A stretch of 64,000 bases of DNA. It comes from Streptomyces liliiviolaceus. GTDB taxonomy: Bacteria > Actinomycetota > Actinomycetes > Streptomycetales > Streptomycetaceae. The stretch spans positions 2,108,001-2,172,000 of the forward strand of contig NZ_JAGPYQ010000001.1 in the NCBI RefSeq assembly GCF_018070025.1, in the 5' to 3' direction. Position numbers and translations under genes: made by a program. Of the stretch, positions 1 to 8,663 are shown one piece after another. Each line of letters opens with the position of its first letter. Position 1 is the first letter of the stretch. The notes under the pieces are model-generated. The model saw only the letters and a program-made list of their open reading frames with translations. It did no database searches and was not told the origin of the DNA.

Positions 1-651
1 TCGCCCCTGCTGCTGAGGGTCTTCCGGCTGGCCCCGGTCGCCGTCCTGGTCCTCTCGCTCGCCCCGATCGTGGTCCTGCAGTTCCTCTGGGAGCCGCCGG
101 ACGACCGCTTCGGCGTCGGGCTGCTCGACCTGGCCACGTACCTGTTCTGCTGGGTCCTCGGCTTCGCGCACCGCGACGGCGTCCTGGAGCGGCTGAAACC
201 GTTCGCCGTCGTCGTCCTGTCGCTCGCCGCGATCGGGTACGGCGGCTGGTACGCCTTCACGCACCAGGCGGAGACCGGCTCGTACGACCTCGACGACATC
301 CCGTACGCGCAGGCGTTCTGGTCGGCCGGGTTCGTGACCCTGCTGATGTACGCGAAGGCCCGCCTCGGGATCGACTTCGCGTGGCTGGCCCGCTTCAGGC
401 GCCTCGACCGGATCGTGCGGATCTTCAACGCCCGCGCGGTGACCATCTACCTCTGGCACGAGCTGGCGCTGATCCTCGCCATCCCGCTGATCGACCAGTT
501 CTGGAACGTCCCGGCCTTCGAGACGTATCTGCCGCTGGAGAGCCAGTGGTTCATGTTCGGCATCGGCTGGATCCTCATCGGCGTGTTCGTCCTGCTGTGC
601 GGATGGGTGGAGGACGTGGCGGCGAAGGCGAAGCCGAGACTGCTGCCCTGA
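1..651 (+). CDS. acyltransferase-3 family membrane protein, C-terminal part
   Basis: The frame is open from the first base of the window to the TGA at 649-651, so the start lies outside. About 216 residues are visible with several hydrophobic segments, as expected for the C-terminal half of an acyltransferase-3 (OafA/YrhL-like) integral membrane protein. These enzymes O-acylate sugars or surface polymers at the membrane. Late features such as [17 protein letters not shown] and the final pair of membrane helices followed by a basic tail look like the usual family end. The catalytic N-terminal part is not visible, so family membership rests on overall pattern. menG follows 37 bases later on the same strand. 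Confidence 0.65.
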   Translation, partial: SPLLLRVFRLAPVAVLVLSLAPIVVLQFLWEPPDDRFGVGLLDLATYLFCWVLGFAHRDGVLERLKPFAVVVLSLAAIGYGGWYAFTHQAETGSYDLDDIPYAQAFWSAGFVTLLMYAKARLGIDFAWLARFRRLDRIVRIFNARAVTIYLWHELALILAIPLIDQFWNVPAFETYLPLESQWFMFGIGWILIGVFVLLCGWVEDVAAKAKPRLLP

Positions 652-688
652 GCCGTGTTCCTGGGATGCGTACTGCCACAATGGGACC

Positions 689-1384
689 GTGACCCGCGCA
701 TCCCTGAACAAACAGCCGCACGAAGTCGCCTCGATGTTCGACGACGTCGCGGAACGCTACGACCTGACGAACGACGTGCTGTCGCTGGGCCAGGACCGGG
801 TGTGGCGCAAGGAGGTCGCGAAGGCGGTCGACGCGCGGCCCGCGCAGAAGATCCTGGACCTCGCGGCGGGCACCGCCACCTCCTCCCTGCCCTTCGCGCG
901 CACGGGGGCGTACGTGGTCCCCTGCGACTTCTCCCTGGGGATGCTCAGGGTCGGCAAGAAGAACCACCCCTGGCTGCCGCTCACGGCGGGCGACGCGACG
1001 AAGCTGCCGTTCAAGGACGACACCTTCGACGCGGTGACGATCTCCTTCGGGCTGCGCAACGTGCAGGACACGGACACCGCGCTGCGGGAGCTGTACCGGG
1101 TGACGAAGCCCGGCGGACGTGTGGTGATCTGCGAGTTCTCGCACCCGACCTGGGCGCCGTTCCGCACGGTCTACACCGAGTACCTGATGCGCGCCCTGCC
1201 GCCGGTGGCCCGCGCGGTCTCCTCGAACCCCGAGGCGTACGTCTATCTCGCCGAGTCGATCCGTGAATGGCCCGACCAGCCCGCCCTCGCCGAGCGGCTG
1301 ATCAAGGCCGGCTGGTCCAAGGTGGCCTGGCGGAACCTCTCGGGCGGCATCGTCGCGCTGCACCGCGGCTTCAAGCAGGGCTAG
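689..1384 (+). CDS. menG: demethylmenaquinone methyltransferase
   Basis: 231 residues, GTG start. It C-methylates demethylmenaquinone using S-adenosylmethionine, the last step of menaquinone synthesis. The UbiE/MenG signature [17 protein letters not shown] lies at residues 24-40 and the SAM-binding motif I (LDLAAGT) at about 56-62, followed by the expected FGLRNV and [10 protein letters not shown] motifs. The length matches the family. Ubiquinone is absent from actinobacteria, so the menaquinone role is preferred over UbiE. Its position next to a geranylgeranyl-reductase-like flavoprotein and the complex I operon fits a quinone/respiration neighbourhood. Confidence 0.93.
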   Translation: MTRASLNKQPHEVASMFDDVAERYDLTNDVLSLGQDRVWRKEVAKAVDARPAQKILDLAAGTATSSLPFARTGAYVVPCDFSLGMLRVGKKNHPWLPLTAGDATKLPFKDDTFDAVTISFGLRNVQDTDTALRELYRVTKPGGRVVICEFSHPTWAPFRTVYTEYLMRALPPVARAVSSNPEAYVYLAESIREWPDQPALAERLIKAGWSKVAWRNLSGGIVALHRGFKQG

Positions 1385-1410
1385 AGCTTCTCCGGGCGGC
1401 CGCCCGGCGC

Positions 1411-1749
1411 TCACCCGAGGAGTGCGAAGGGGTCGTGCGGGGGGTCGAGCTCGCGTTGCAGGCCGCCCGACGGCGGCTGGGGCAGTCGCGGTTCGCGCAC
1501 CCCCGCGCCCCCGCCGCCCTCACCCTCGCCGAGATCGAACCACACCGTCACGACTGCCCCGCGCGGCACCTCGGAACCGGGCAGCGGGTACTGGCGTACG
1601 ACGTAGTCGACGACCGTCAGGTCGAAGTCGGGCCGGTCGGGCGCGGCGAGGAACACCCCACGCGCCTCGGCCGTCTCGCGCGCGTCCACGGCCATCAGGC
1701 CGACGAGCCGCGGTACGCGCACTTCGGGTGTCTTGCGTGGTATGCGCAC
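1411..1749 (-). CDS. small PASTA-domain protein
   Basis: About 112 residues. The core VRVPRLVGLMAVDARETA followed by a segment ending YPLPGSEVPRGAVVTVWF is a single PASTA-type repeat (a P-x-L-x-G opening and a late P-G-x-x-V-x-x-G-x-x-V-x-V pattern). PASTA repeats bind muropeptides or beta-lactams in kinases and penicillin-binding proteins, but here there is no kinase, signal peptide or membrane segment, so the role is unknown. The GTG at 1749 is preferred because GGGGG lies 8 bases upstream; the GTG at 1758 is possible. The tail is glycine/proline rich. It converges with menG, with 26 bases between the stop codons. Confidence 0.6.
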   Translation of the reverse strand: MRIPRKTPEVRVPRLVGLMAVDARETAEARGVFLAAPDRPDFDLTVVDYVVRQYPLPGSEVPRGAVVTVWFDLGEGEGGGGAGVREPRLPQPPSGGLQRELDPPHDPFALLG

Positions 1750-1841
1750 AGACGTCACCCCCAGCGGTACCGGCAGGGTAAGCCCATGCCGGGCCCCGCC
1801 GGAAGGCGTCGTCAGGGCGGGCCGCCGGTGGCCCGGGCCCC

Positions 1842-2348
1842 TCAGAGAGCCAGCCGGTAGCAGTGCCCGAACTGCTTCGACGTCGGCGTGGTGAACGTTT
1901 CCGCCAGCTCCATGCCCAGGCGTCTGGTCACGGCGATCGAGCGTTCGTTGCGGGAGTTCACCATGGCCACCACGCTCGTGACGCCCGTCGCGCGCACCCG
2001 CTCCAGCGTCGACTGCGCCGCCGCGGTCACGTACCCCTTGCCCCAGTACTCCCGGCCGAGCCGCCAGCCGATCTCGATCTCGCCCTTGGGCCCCCACTCG
2101 TGGGGCCACGGCTGGGCGCCGGTGAAGCCGATGACCCGGCCCTCCTCGTCGAGCATGGTCCAGAAGCAGAAACCGTGCTCGGCGTCGTGCCGGCGCTGGC
2201 GGGCGGTCAGCTCCTCGTACACGGACAGTTCGGCGGACTTCCCTCCGTGGAACTCCATCACGTCCGGGTGGTCGAAGGCCCGGTGCCAGGCGAAGGCGTC
2301 CTCGTCGGTGGGGACGCGCAGGTGTACCACGGGGAGAGCTCGGTTCAC
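1842..2348 (-). CDS. GNAT family N-acetyltransferase
   Basis: 168 residues. Pattern of the RimJ/RimL-like GNAT subgroup: an N-terminal PTDEDAFAWHRAFDHPDV stretch, a central GEIEIGWRLGREYWGKGYVT acetyl-CoA loop region (Q/R-x-x-G-x-G/A type), then NERSIAVTRRLGM, typical of motif B. It should transfer an acetyl group from acetyl-CoA to an amine; the substrate cannot be told from sequence. It is transcribed divergently from the geranylgeranyl-reductase-like gene, so the region 2349-2470 probably holds both promoters. Confidence 0.85.
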   Translation of the reverse strand: MNRALPVVHLRVPTDEDAFAWHRAFDHPDVMEFHGGKSAELSVYEELTARQRRHDAEHGFCFWTMLDEEGRVIGFTGAQPWPHEWGPKGEIEIGWRLGREYWGKGYVTAAAQSTLERVRATGVTSVVAMVNSRNERSIAVTRRLGMELAETFTTPTSKQFGHCYRLAL

Positions 2349-2385
2349 GGGGCAGCCCTTCAGCCAGGTGATCAGTACCGCTGCA

Positions 2386-2391
2386 TAGACT
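2386..2391 (+). promoter_or_regulatory. probable -10 element for the flavoprotein gene
   Basis: TAGACT matches the streptomycete HrdB-type -10 (TAGRNT). A transcript would begin near 2398, just after the in-frame ATG at 2396, which argues for the downstream GTG start at 2471. No convincing -35 was seen. Confidence 0.4.
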
Positions 2392-2470
2392 GCCCATGTC
2401 CCGTGCCCGTCAGCACGCGGATTTCGAGACTTCGCGTTGTGAGATTTTCGAGCCTTGGGGAGACCCTGCC

Positions 2471-3802
2471 GTGACCGAGTCCCAGTCCCAGCCCCTCTCC
2501 GAACACGCCGCGCCCCTGTCGGAACACTCCGCCGACGTCATCGTCGTCGGGGCGGGGCCGGCCGGTTCCACCACGGCGTACTACCTGGCCAAGGCCGGAC
2601 TTGATGTCCTGCTCCTCGAAAAGACGGCGTTCCCGCGGGAGAAGGTGTGCGGCGACGGACTGACGCCCCGCGCCACCAAACAGCTCGTCTCCATGGGGAT
2701 CGACATCTCGGAGGAGGCGGGCTGGCTCCGGAACAAGGGGCTCCGCATCATCGGCGGCGGCGTCCGCCTCCAGCTGGACTGGCCGGAACTCGCCTCCTAC
2801 CCGGACTACGGACTCGTCCGCAAGCGCGACGACTTCGACGAGCAGCTGGCCCGCCAGGCGCAGAAGGCCGGCGCGCGGCTGTACGAGCGCTGCAACGTCG
2901 GCGCCCCGATCGTCGACGACCGCACGGGCCGTATCACGGGCGTCCACGCGAAGCTCGGCGACGCCGACTCCAAGGAGAAGCGCGAGGTCACCTTCCACGC
3001 GCCCCTGGTCGTCGCCGCCGACGGGAACTCCACCCGGCTGTCCCTGGCGATGGGCCTGCACCGCCGCGAGGACCGCCCGATGGGCGTCGCCGTGCGTACG
3101 TACTTCACGTCCCCGCGCCACGACGACGACTACCTGGAGTCGTGGCTGGAACTGTGGGACCGCCGCGGCCCGGGCGAGGACCGGCTGCTGCCGGGCTACG
3201 GCTGGATCTTCGGCATGGGCGACGGCACGTCCAACGTCGGTCTGGGCGTCCTCAACACCTCGGCCGCCTTCAAGGAACTGGACTGGCGCGAGGTCCTCAA
3301 GGCGTGGTGCGCCTCGATGCCGGCGGACTGGGGCTACACCCCGGAGAACATGACGATCCCGATCCGCGGGGCCGCCCTGCCGATGGCCTTCAACCGCCAG
3401 CCCCACTACACGAAGGGCCTGCTGCTCGTCGGCGACGCGGGCGGCATGGTGAACCCCTTCAACGGCGAGGGCATCGCGTACGCCATGGAGTCCGGGCAGA
3501 TCGCCGCGGACGTCATCGTCCAGGCGCAGGCCCGGGCGACCCCCGCCCAGCGCGAACTCGCCCTCCAGCGCTACCCGAAGGTCCTCAAGGACACCTACGG
3601 CGGCTACTACACGCTCGGCCGCGCCTTCGTGAAGCTCATCGGCAACCCGAAGGTCATGAAGATCGCCGCGCAGCGCGGTCTCACGCACCCCATGCTGATG
3701 AAGTTCACGCTGAAGATGCTCGCCAACCTGACGGACCCGACGGGCGGCGACGCGATGGACCGCATCATCAACGGCCTGACGAAGGTGGCCCCGAGGGCCT
3801 GA
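2471..3802 (+). CDS. geranylgeranyl reductase family FAD-dependent oxidoreductase
   Basis: 443 residues from the GTG at 2471. The Rossmann motif [12 protein letters not shown] lies near residue 25, followed by the family signature FPREKVCGDGLTPRA and the late FAD motif LLLVGDAGGMVNPFNGEGI. Family members saturate prenyl chains; the actinobacterial homologue MenJ reduces one isoprenoid unit of the menaquinone side chain. Given menG 1 kb upstream and complex I downstream, a menaquinone role is a reasonable inference but not proven. The ATG at 2396 would add 25 poorly conserved-looking residues. GGGGAGA at 2457-2463 is an acceptable ribosome site for the GTG. Hairpins follow the stop. Confidence 0.85.
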   Translation: MTESQSQPLSEHAAPLSEHSADVIVVGAGPAGSTTAYYLAKAGLDVLLLEKTAFPREKVCGDGLTPRATKQLVSMGIDISEEAGWLRNKGLRIIGGGVRLQLDWPELASYPDYGLVRKRDDFDEQLARQAQKAGARLYERCNVGAPIVDDRTGRITGVHAKLGDADSKEKREVTFHAPLVVAADGNSTRLSLAMGLHRREDRPMGVAVRTYFTSPRHDDDYLESWLELWDRRGPGEDRLLPGYGWIFGMGDGTSNVGLGVLNTSAAFKELDWREVLKAWCASMPADWGYTPENMTIPIRGAALPMAFNRQPHYTKGLLLVGDAGGMVNPFNGEGIAYAMESGQIAADVIVQAQARATPAQRELALQRYPKVLKDTYGGYYTLGRAFVKLIGNPKVMKIAAQRGLTHPMLMKFTLKMLANLTDPTGGDAMDRIINGLTKVAPRA

Positions 3803-3809
3803 CGGGACC

Positions 3810-3827
3810 GGGGCCCGACCGGGCCCC
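3810..3827 (+). terminator. GC hairpin after the flavoprotein gene
   Basis: GGGGCCC (3810-3816) pairs with GGGCCCC (3821-3827) and is followed by TTT, just after the stop codon at 3800-3802. Shape and position suit an intrinsic terminator. Confidence 0.6.
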
Positions 3828-3856
3828 TTTCTCGTGTCCCCGTACACGCGCATGCT

Positions 3857-3892
3857 TGTGGGCCGTTTCCCCCGCCGGGGAAACGGCCCACA
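3857..3892. terminator. bidirectional terminator between convergent genes
   Basis: A perfect 16-bp stem, TGTGGGCCGTTTCCCC (3857-3872) with its complement at 3877-3892, and a four-base loop. It lies between the convergent flavoprotein and NlpC/P60 genes and is flanked by AAAAG, so it can serve both. Confidence 0.8.
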
Positions 3893-3933
3893 AAAGCATT
3901 CAAAAGGTGTGACCCAAGGCGTGTGACCGAAGG

Positions 3934-4740
3934 TCAGAGCACCCGGACCGCACCGCTCGCCGGGTAACCCGACAGGTCCTGGATGACGACGCCCTTCGAG
4001 GGGTTCGCCGCGTCCAGGTACTGGCCGCCGCCGATGTAGACGCCCACGTGGTACGCCGAGCCCGCGCCACCCCAGTACAGGATGTCGCCGACCTGGATGT
4101 TGGACAGCGAGACCGGGGTGCCGGCCACGGACTGGTCCTGGGAGACGCGCGGCAGGTCGACACCGACCTGCTTGAACGCCGCCTGGACCAGGCTGGAGCA
4201 GTCCCACGCGTCGGGACCGGAGGCGCCCATGACGTAGGCGTCGCCGACCTGAGCCTTCAGGAAGCTGATGACGGTCCCGACGCTGCCGCTGGCGGGAGCC
4301 ACGGCGTCGCTGCTGGCGGCCGTGGAGGCCGTCGTGAGGGTCGTCCGGCCCGCGGAGCGGGTGGCGCGCTCGGCGGCCTCCTTGCGGGCCGCCTCGGCCT
4401 TCTCCTTGGCCTCGGCCTTCTTCTTCGCGTCCGCGAGGTCCGACTTGGCCTGCTTCGCGGCCTTCTGGGCGGCGGCGTCACGCTCGGCACGCAGCTGGTA
4501 GTCGGCCGCGGCCTGCTGGGTCACCTCCGCGGACTCGGCGACCTGAGCGGTCATGTCTGCCGTGAGGGTGGGCAGCTCGATGGTCTGGGTCACCGGCTCG
4601 GCCGCGTTGGCCGTTCCGGCGGCACCGGCCACTGCCAGGGTGCCGAGGACGCCACCGGCAACTCCGGCGCGCATCGCGAGCGCCGAACTGCTGCGAGGCC
4701 GGGGTTTCCGGTGGCTTCGTATGTGAGCGGTGTGGGACAT
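3934..4740 (-). CDS. secreted NlpC/P60 family peptidoglycan hydrolase
   Basis: 268 residues from the ATG at 4740. The N-terminus is basic (HIRSHRKPRPRSSSA), followed by a hydrophobic alanine/glycine stretch ending in TANAAEP, a typical Sec signal peptide. Next comes an alanine/lysine/glutamate-rich coiled coil at roughly residues 65-125, then a C-terminal NlpC/P60 domain with the catalytic cysteine in WDCSSLVQAAF and histidine in AYHVGVYIGGG. The expected activity is cleavage of D-Glu/meso-diaminopimelate-type bonds in stem peptides during growth or germination. In-frame starts at 4770 (ATG) and 4797 (GTG) are possible but leave an odd pre-signal stretch. It is divergent from nuoA across an 819-bp gap. 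Confidence 0.85.
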   Translation of the reverse strand: MSHTAHIRSHRKPRPRSSSALAMRAGVAGGVLGTLAVAGAAGTANAAEPVTQTIELPTLTADMTAQVAESAEVTQQAAADYQLRAERDAAAQKAAKQAKSDLADAKKKAEAKEKAEAARKEAAERATRSAGRTTLTTASTAASSDAVAPASGSVGTVISFLKAQVGDAYVMGASGPDAWDCSSLVQAAFKQVGVDLPRVSQDQSVAGTPVSLSNIQVGDILYWGGAGSAYHVGVYIGGGQYLDAANPSKGVVIQDLSGYPASGAVRVL

Positions 4741-4979
4741 AGGGACAACCGGTATCAGGGGCTCCTCCATACCTTCAAGAAACGTGTGGTGCGCCACAAT
4801 TGTTCAACGGACGCGCGAATCGGGGTCGTGACGCCCTTTATTGACGCCGTAACGGGCAATCTGGACAGTGCCCGACGCGCCTGTGATCACGGCCTTTTCG
4901 CGTTACGTCCGAATTGCCCGCGACCTACCACTCGTTGAGCCGGTTGGCCAAGCCCGGTTGTTTCCGGCCTGTTACCCAT

Positions 4980-4993
4980 GTGACGCACGTCAC
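4980..4993. promoter_or_regulatory. candidate Crp binding site
   Basis: The perfect dyad GTGACG-CA-CGTCAC fits the streptomycete Crp pattern GTG-N6-GNCAC and resembles the general TGTGA-N6-TCACA site. It lies about 240 bases from the NlpC/P60 start and 570 from nuoA. This is sequence match only; binding has not been shown. Confidence 0.5.
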
Positions 4994-5393
4994 GGAACGG
5001 TAGCCCCGGCGACCGCGTTGCGCGTGCGGATCGTGGGGAGACTCGGCACCGATCCGGAGGGTGACCCGCGATCGGGCCGACACCGGCCCCCGCTCGTGAA
5101 CGGATGCACGCACCCGCGCCGTCCACAACGGACATCCCAACTCCCCCCGAGGTGTGAACGAGTTCCTCTATCAAGCGACCCCGTCCAACGCCAATTTGCC
5201 TTGGATCCGCCTGGCTTGATAGTGCGCCAAGGCCCGGACCAGCGGCGACGATCGGGAATGTCACCTCTGGTGATCACTCGGACGCTTCTCGTACGAAGAT
5301 CGGCACTCATCCGACTTCATGATCCTTCACCGGGTGGTGGAGATCACAAAGGCGTTGTCGTACCCCGTGTCGCAGATCACAGACCGGCAGGCA

Positions 5394-5399
5394 TAGGAT
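5394..5399 (+). promoter_or_regulatory. probable -10 of the nuo operon promoter
   Basis: TAGGAT fits the HrdB-type -10. The predicted transcript start is about 5406, just upstream of the Rex-like operator, giving a roughly 150-base leader. The -35 region (CGCAGA near 5371) is weak, so an activator might be needed. Confidence 0.4.
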
Positions 5400-5415
5400 G
5401 CGGGGCAGTTGGGCT

Positions 5416-5431
5416 TGTGACCTGCTTCACA
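5416..5431. promoter_or_regulatory. Rex-type operator (NADH/NAD+ sensing) upstream of nuoA
   Basis: TGTGACCTGCTTCACA is an imperfect dyad close to the Rex operator TGTGAACNNNTTCACA. Rex represses respiratory genes in Streptomyces when NADH is low and releases DNA when NADH rises. The site overlaps the predicted start of the transcript, a repressing position. Confidence 0.7.
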
Positions 5432-5559
5432 TGTGCGCGATCTTCGTGTGAGCCGCACGGGGTTCCGCACATCTCACGACGGTCGTGAGGTTCGTGGAGC
5501 GGGGGCGACGCCTGATGCAACCGCCAGCAGTCAATGCCGACTGAGAGGAGCGAGGAGCG

Positions 5560-5919
5560 GTGAACGCGTATGCGCCCATCCTCGTACTGGGAGCCCTCGG
5601 GGCAGGCTTTGCGATCTTCTCCGTGGTCATGGCCACGCTTATCGGTCCAAAGCGATACAACCGGGCCAAGCTTGAGGCCTACGAGTGCGGGATCGAGCCG
5701 ACCCCCACGCCGGCGGGCGGCGGGCGGTTCCCCATCAAGTACTACCTGACGGCGATGCTCTTCATCATTTTCGATATCGAGATCGTCTTCCTCTATCCCT
5801 GGGCCGTCACCTTCGACGCGCTCGGGGTCTTCGGGCTCGTGGAGATGCTGCTCTTCGTGCTCACCGTCTTCGTCGCCTACGCGTACGTGTGGCGGCGCGG
5901 CGGCCTGGAATGGGACTGA
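5560..5919 (+). CDS. nuoA: NADH-quinone oxidoreductase subunit A
   Basis: 119 residues, GTG start preceded by GAGGAGCG. Small membrane subunit of complex I with three helices; it lies against NuoH at the quinone cavity. YECG at 41-44 and the conserved acidic pair in IIFDIEIVF (D72, E74) are intact, unlike the second copy. First gene of the complete nuo operon. The last codons (TGG GAC TGA) form the first unit of a tandem repeat running into the spacer before nuoB. Confidence 0.97.
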   Translation: MNAYAPILVLGALGAGFAIFSVVMATLIGPKRYNRAKLEAYECGIEPTPTPAGGGRFPIKYYLTAMLFIIFDIEIVFLYPWAVTFDALGVFGLVEMLLFVLTVFVAYAYVWRRGGLEWD

Positions 5920-5990
5920 ACCCCGCATGGGACCGACACCCGCAAGGGCCCCGTATGGGACTGACCCCCGCAAGGGACTGAGCCCCGTAT
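5912..5990 (+). repeat. degenerate tandem repeat copying the nuoA 3' end
   Basis: About five imperfect units of 10-18 bases of the form GGGACTGA-CCCCGCAT/AAG. The first unit contains the final Asp codon and stop of nuoA; later units begin at about 5929, 5947 (short), 5957 and 5975. It fills most of the 94-base spacer to nuoB and ends just before the nuoB ribosome site (AGAGGAG, 5998-6004). Confidence 0.75.
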
Positions 5991-6013
5991 AGGGGACAGA
6001 GGAGCCATTGAGC

Positions 6014-6564
<551 letters not shown>

Positions 6565-6568
<4 letters not shown>

Positions 6569-7314
6569 GCGACGCGAACGGCAACGGCACGAACGGCGCC
6601 AATCCCGAGAAGGACCTCGGCGCCTCCAACCTCCCGGGCCAGCGCGGCGACGGCGGCGAGGAGATCCGCGTCCAGCGCGGAATGTTCGGCGCCAACAACG
6701 GCGGGGACACCTCCGGATACGGCGGCCTGGTCCGCTCGGTGCGCCTCCCCGGCCCGGCCTCCCGCCCGTACGGCGGCTGGTTCGACGAGGTCGCCGACGA
6801 ACTCGAAGGCGCCCTGGAGGAACAGGGACTGGTCCCGGAGAACGCGATCGAGAAGACGATCGTCGACCGCGACGAGCTCACCTTCCACGTCGAGCGCGAG
6901 CATCTGCTCCAGGTCGCCCGGACCCTGCGCGACGACCCGGCCCTGCGCTTCGAGCTCTGCACCGGAGTGAGCGGGGTGCACTACCCGGCCGACAAGGGCC
7001 GCGAGCTGCACGCCGTCTACCACCTGCGCTCGCTCACCCACAACCGGCTGATCCGCCTCGAAGTCAGTGCCCCCGACAGCGACCCGCGCATCCCGTCCCT
7101 GGTCGCGGTCTATCCGACCAACGACTGGCACGAGCGCGAGACGTACGACTTCTTCGGCATCGTCTTCGAAGGTCACCCGGCGCTGACGCGGATCATGATG
7201 CCGGACGACTGGCAGGGCTTCCCGCAGCGCAAGGACTATCCCCTCGGCGGTATCGCCGTCGAGTACAAGGGCGCCCAGATCCCGGCTCCGGACCAGCGGA
7301 GGTCGTACTCATGA
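6565..7314 (+). CDS. nuoC: NADH-quinone oxidoreductase subunit C
   Basis: 249 residues, GTG start overlapping the nuoB stop. It is the 30-kDa peripheral-arm subunit, with the family signature [18 protein letters not shown] at about residues 190-207 and the end motif [11 protein letters not shown]. Separate from NuoD, unlike the E. coli fusion. The first 60 residues are glycine/asparagine rich and probably flexible. Confidence 0.96.
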
Positions 7315-8663
7315 GCACGCAGTCAACGAGCGCGCAGTCGGCGGACGCGCAGTCGGCATCGGCGCGGGAGACCACCGAGGGGACCGTCTACACGGTCACC
7401 GGCGGCGACTGGGACGAGGTCGTCGAGACCGCGGCCAGGGCCGACGACGAGCGCATCGTCGTCAACATGGGCCCCCAGCACCCCTCCACCCACGGTGTGC
7501 TCCGGCTCATCCTGGAGATCGAGGGCGAGACGGTCACCGAGGCCCGCTGCGGCATCGGCTACCTGCACACCGGCATCGAGAAGAACCTCGAATACCGGAC
7601 GTGGACCCAGGGCACCACCTTCGTGACGCGCATGGACTACCTGACGTCCTTCTTCAACGAGACCGCGTACTGTCTCGCCGTCGAGAAGCTCCTCGGCATC
7701 GAGGACCAGGTCCCGGACCGCGCGACGATCATCCGGGTGCTCCTGATGGAGCTGAACCGGCTCTCCTCGCACCTGGTGTGCATCGCCACCGGCGGCATGG
7801 AGCTCGGCGCCACCACGATCATGATCTACGGCTTCCGTGATCGTGAACTCATTCTCGACATCTACGAACTCATCACCGGCCTGCGCATGAACCACGCGTT
7901 CATCCGGCCCGGCGGCCTCGCCCAGGACCTGCCCCCGGGCGCGGTGGACCACATCCGCGAGTTCGTGAAGAAGATGCAGAAGAACCTTCCCGAGTACGAC
8001 AAGCTCGCCACCGGGAACCCCATCTTCAAGGCCCGTATGCAGGACGTCGGCCACCTGGACCTGACCGGCTGCATGGCCCTCGGCGCCACCGGACCGATCC
8101 TGCGGTCCGCCGGCCTCCCGCACGACCTGCGCAAGGCCCAGCCGTACTGCGGCTACGAGACGTACGACTTCGACGTCCCGACCACGGACACCGCCGACGC
8201 GTACGGGCGCTTCCTCATCCGTCTTGAGGAGATGCGCCAGTCCCTCGCGATCGTCGAGCAGTGCCTGGACCGGCTCCAGCCCGGCCCGGTCATGGTCACC
8301 GACAAGAAGATCGCCTGGCCCGCCCAGCTCGCGCTCGGCCCCGACGGCCTCGGCAACTCGCTCGACCACATCAAGAAGATCATGGGCACCTCCATGGAGG
8401 CCCTGATCCACCACTTCAAGCTGGTGACCGAGGGCTTCCGCGTCCCGCCGGGACAGGCGTACGCGGCCGTCGAGTCACCCAAGGGGGAACTCGGGGTGCA
8501 CGCCGTGTCCGACGGAGGCACCCGCCCCTACCGGGTCCACTACCGGGACCCGTCCTTCACCAACCTGCAGGCCATGGCGGCGATGTGCGAGGGCGGCCAG
8601 GTCGCCGACGTCATCGTGGCCGTCGCCTCCATCGACCCCGTGATGGGAGGCGTCGACCGGTGA
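7311..8663 (+). CDS. nuoD: NADH-quinone oxidoreductase subunit D
   Basis: 450 residues, start overlapping the nuoC stop (ATGA). It is the 49-kDa subunit that forms most of the quinone-binding pocket with NuoB. The signature [18 protein letters not shown] near residue 52 contains the histidine loop that contacts the quinone head; MGGVDR ends the protein as usual. It is the only nuoD in the window, which matters because the second operon lacks one. The first 45 residues are rich in serine and alanine. Confidence 0.97.
   Translation: MSTQSTSAQSADAQSASARETTEGTVYTVTGGDWDEVVETAARADDERIVVNMGPQHPSTHGVLRLILEIEGETVTEARCGIGYLHTGIEKNLEYRTWTQGTTFVTRMDYLTSFFNETAYCLAVEKLLGIEDQVPDRATIIRVLLMELNRLSSHLVCIATGGMELGATTIMIYGFRDRELILDIYELITGLRMNHAFIRPGGLAQDLPPGAVDHIREFVKKMQKNLPEYDKLATGNPIFKARMQDVGHLDLTGCMALGATGPILRSAGLPHDLRKAQPYCGYETYDFDVPTTDTADAYGRFLIRLEEMRQSLAIVEQCLDRLQPGPVMVTDKKIAWPAQLALGPDGLGNSLDHIKKIMGTSMEALIHHFKLVTEGFRVPPGQAYAAVESPKGELGVHAVSDGGTRPYRVHYRDPSFTNLQAMAAMCEGGQVADVIVAVASIDPVMGGVDR

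Larger units (their letters stand above)
4741..5559. promoter_or_regulatory. long regulatory intergenic region upstream of nuoA
   Basis: 819 bases without a credible gene, between the divergent NlpC/P60 gene and nuoA. Visible elements are the palindrome GTGACGCACGTCAC (4980-4993), GTGATCAC (5270-5277), two copies of AGATCACA 33 bases apart (5341-5348 and 5374-5381), a TAGGAT -10 candidate (5394-5399) and a Rex-type operator (5416-5431). No tRNA, riboswitch or small coding gene was recognised here. The length and number of sites suggest multi-input control of the respiratory operon. Confidence 0.7.

Noticed and set aside
3965..3967. Other TTA codons, for example in the NlpC/P60, korA and kinase 1 genes
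   Set aside because: The TAA/TTA strings seen on the relevant strand are out of frame (they span Gly-Tyr, Arg-Tyr or Leu-Tyr codons).
2372..4207. Minus-strand open frame overlapping the flavoprotein and NlpC/P60 genes
   Set aside because: Antisense shadow; both real genes are supported by family motifs in other frames.
4741..5559. A c-di-AMP riboswitch upstream of the NlpC/P60 gene
   Set aside because: I looked for the GAACCCGACAGCT-type block on the minus strand and did not find it, unlike upstream of the transglycosylase gene.
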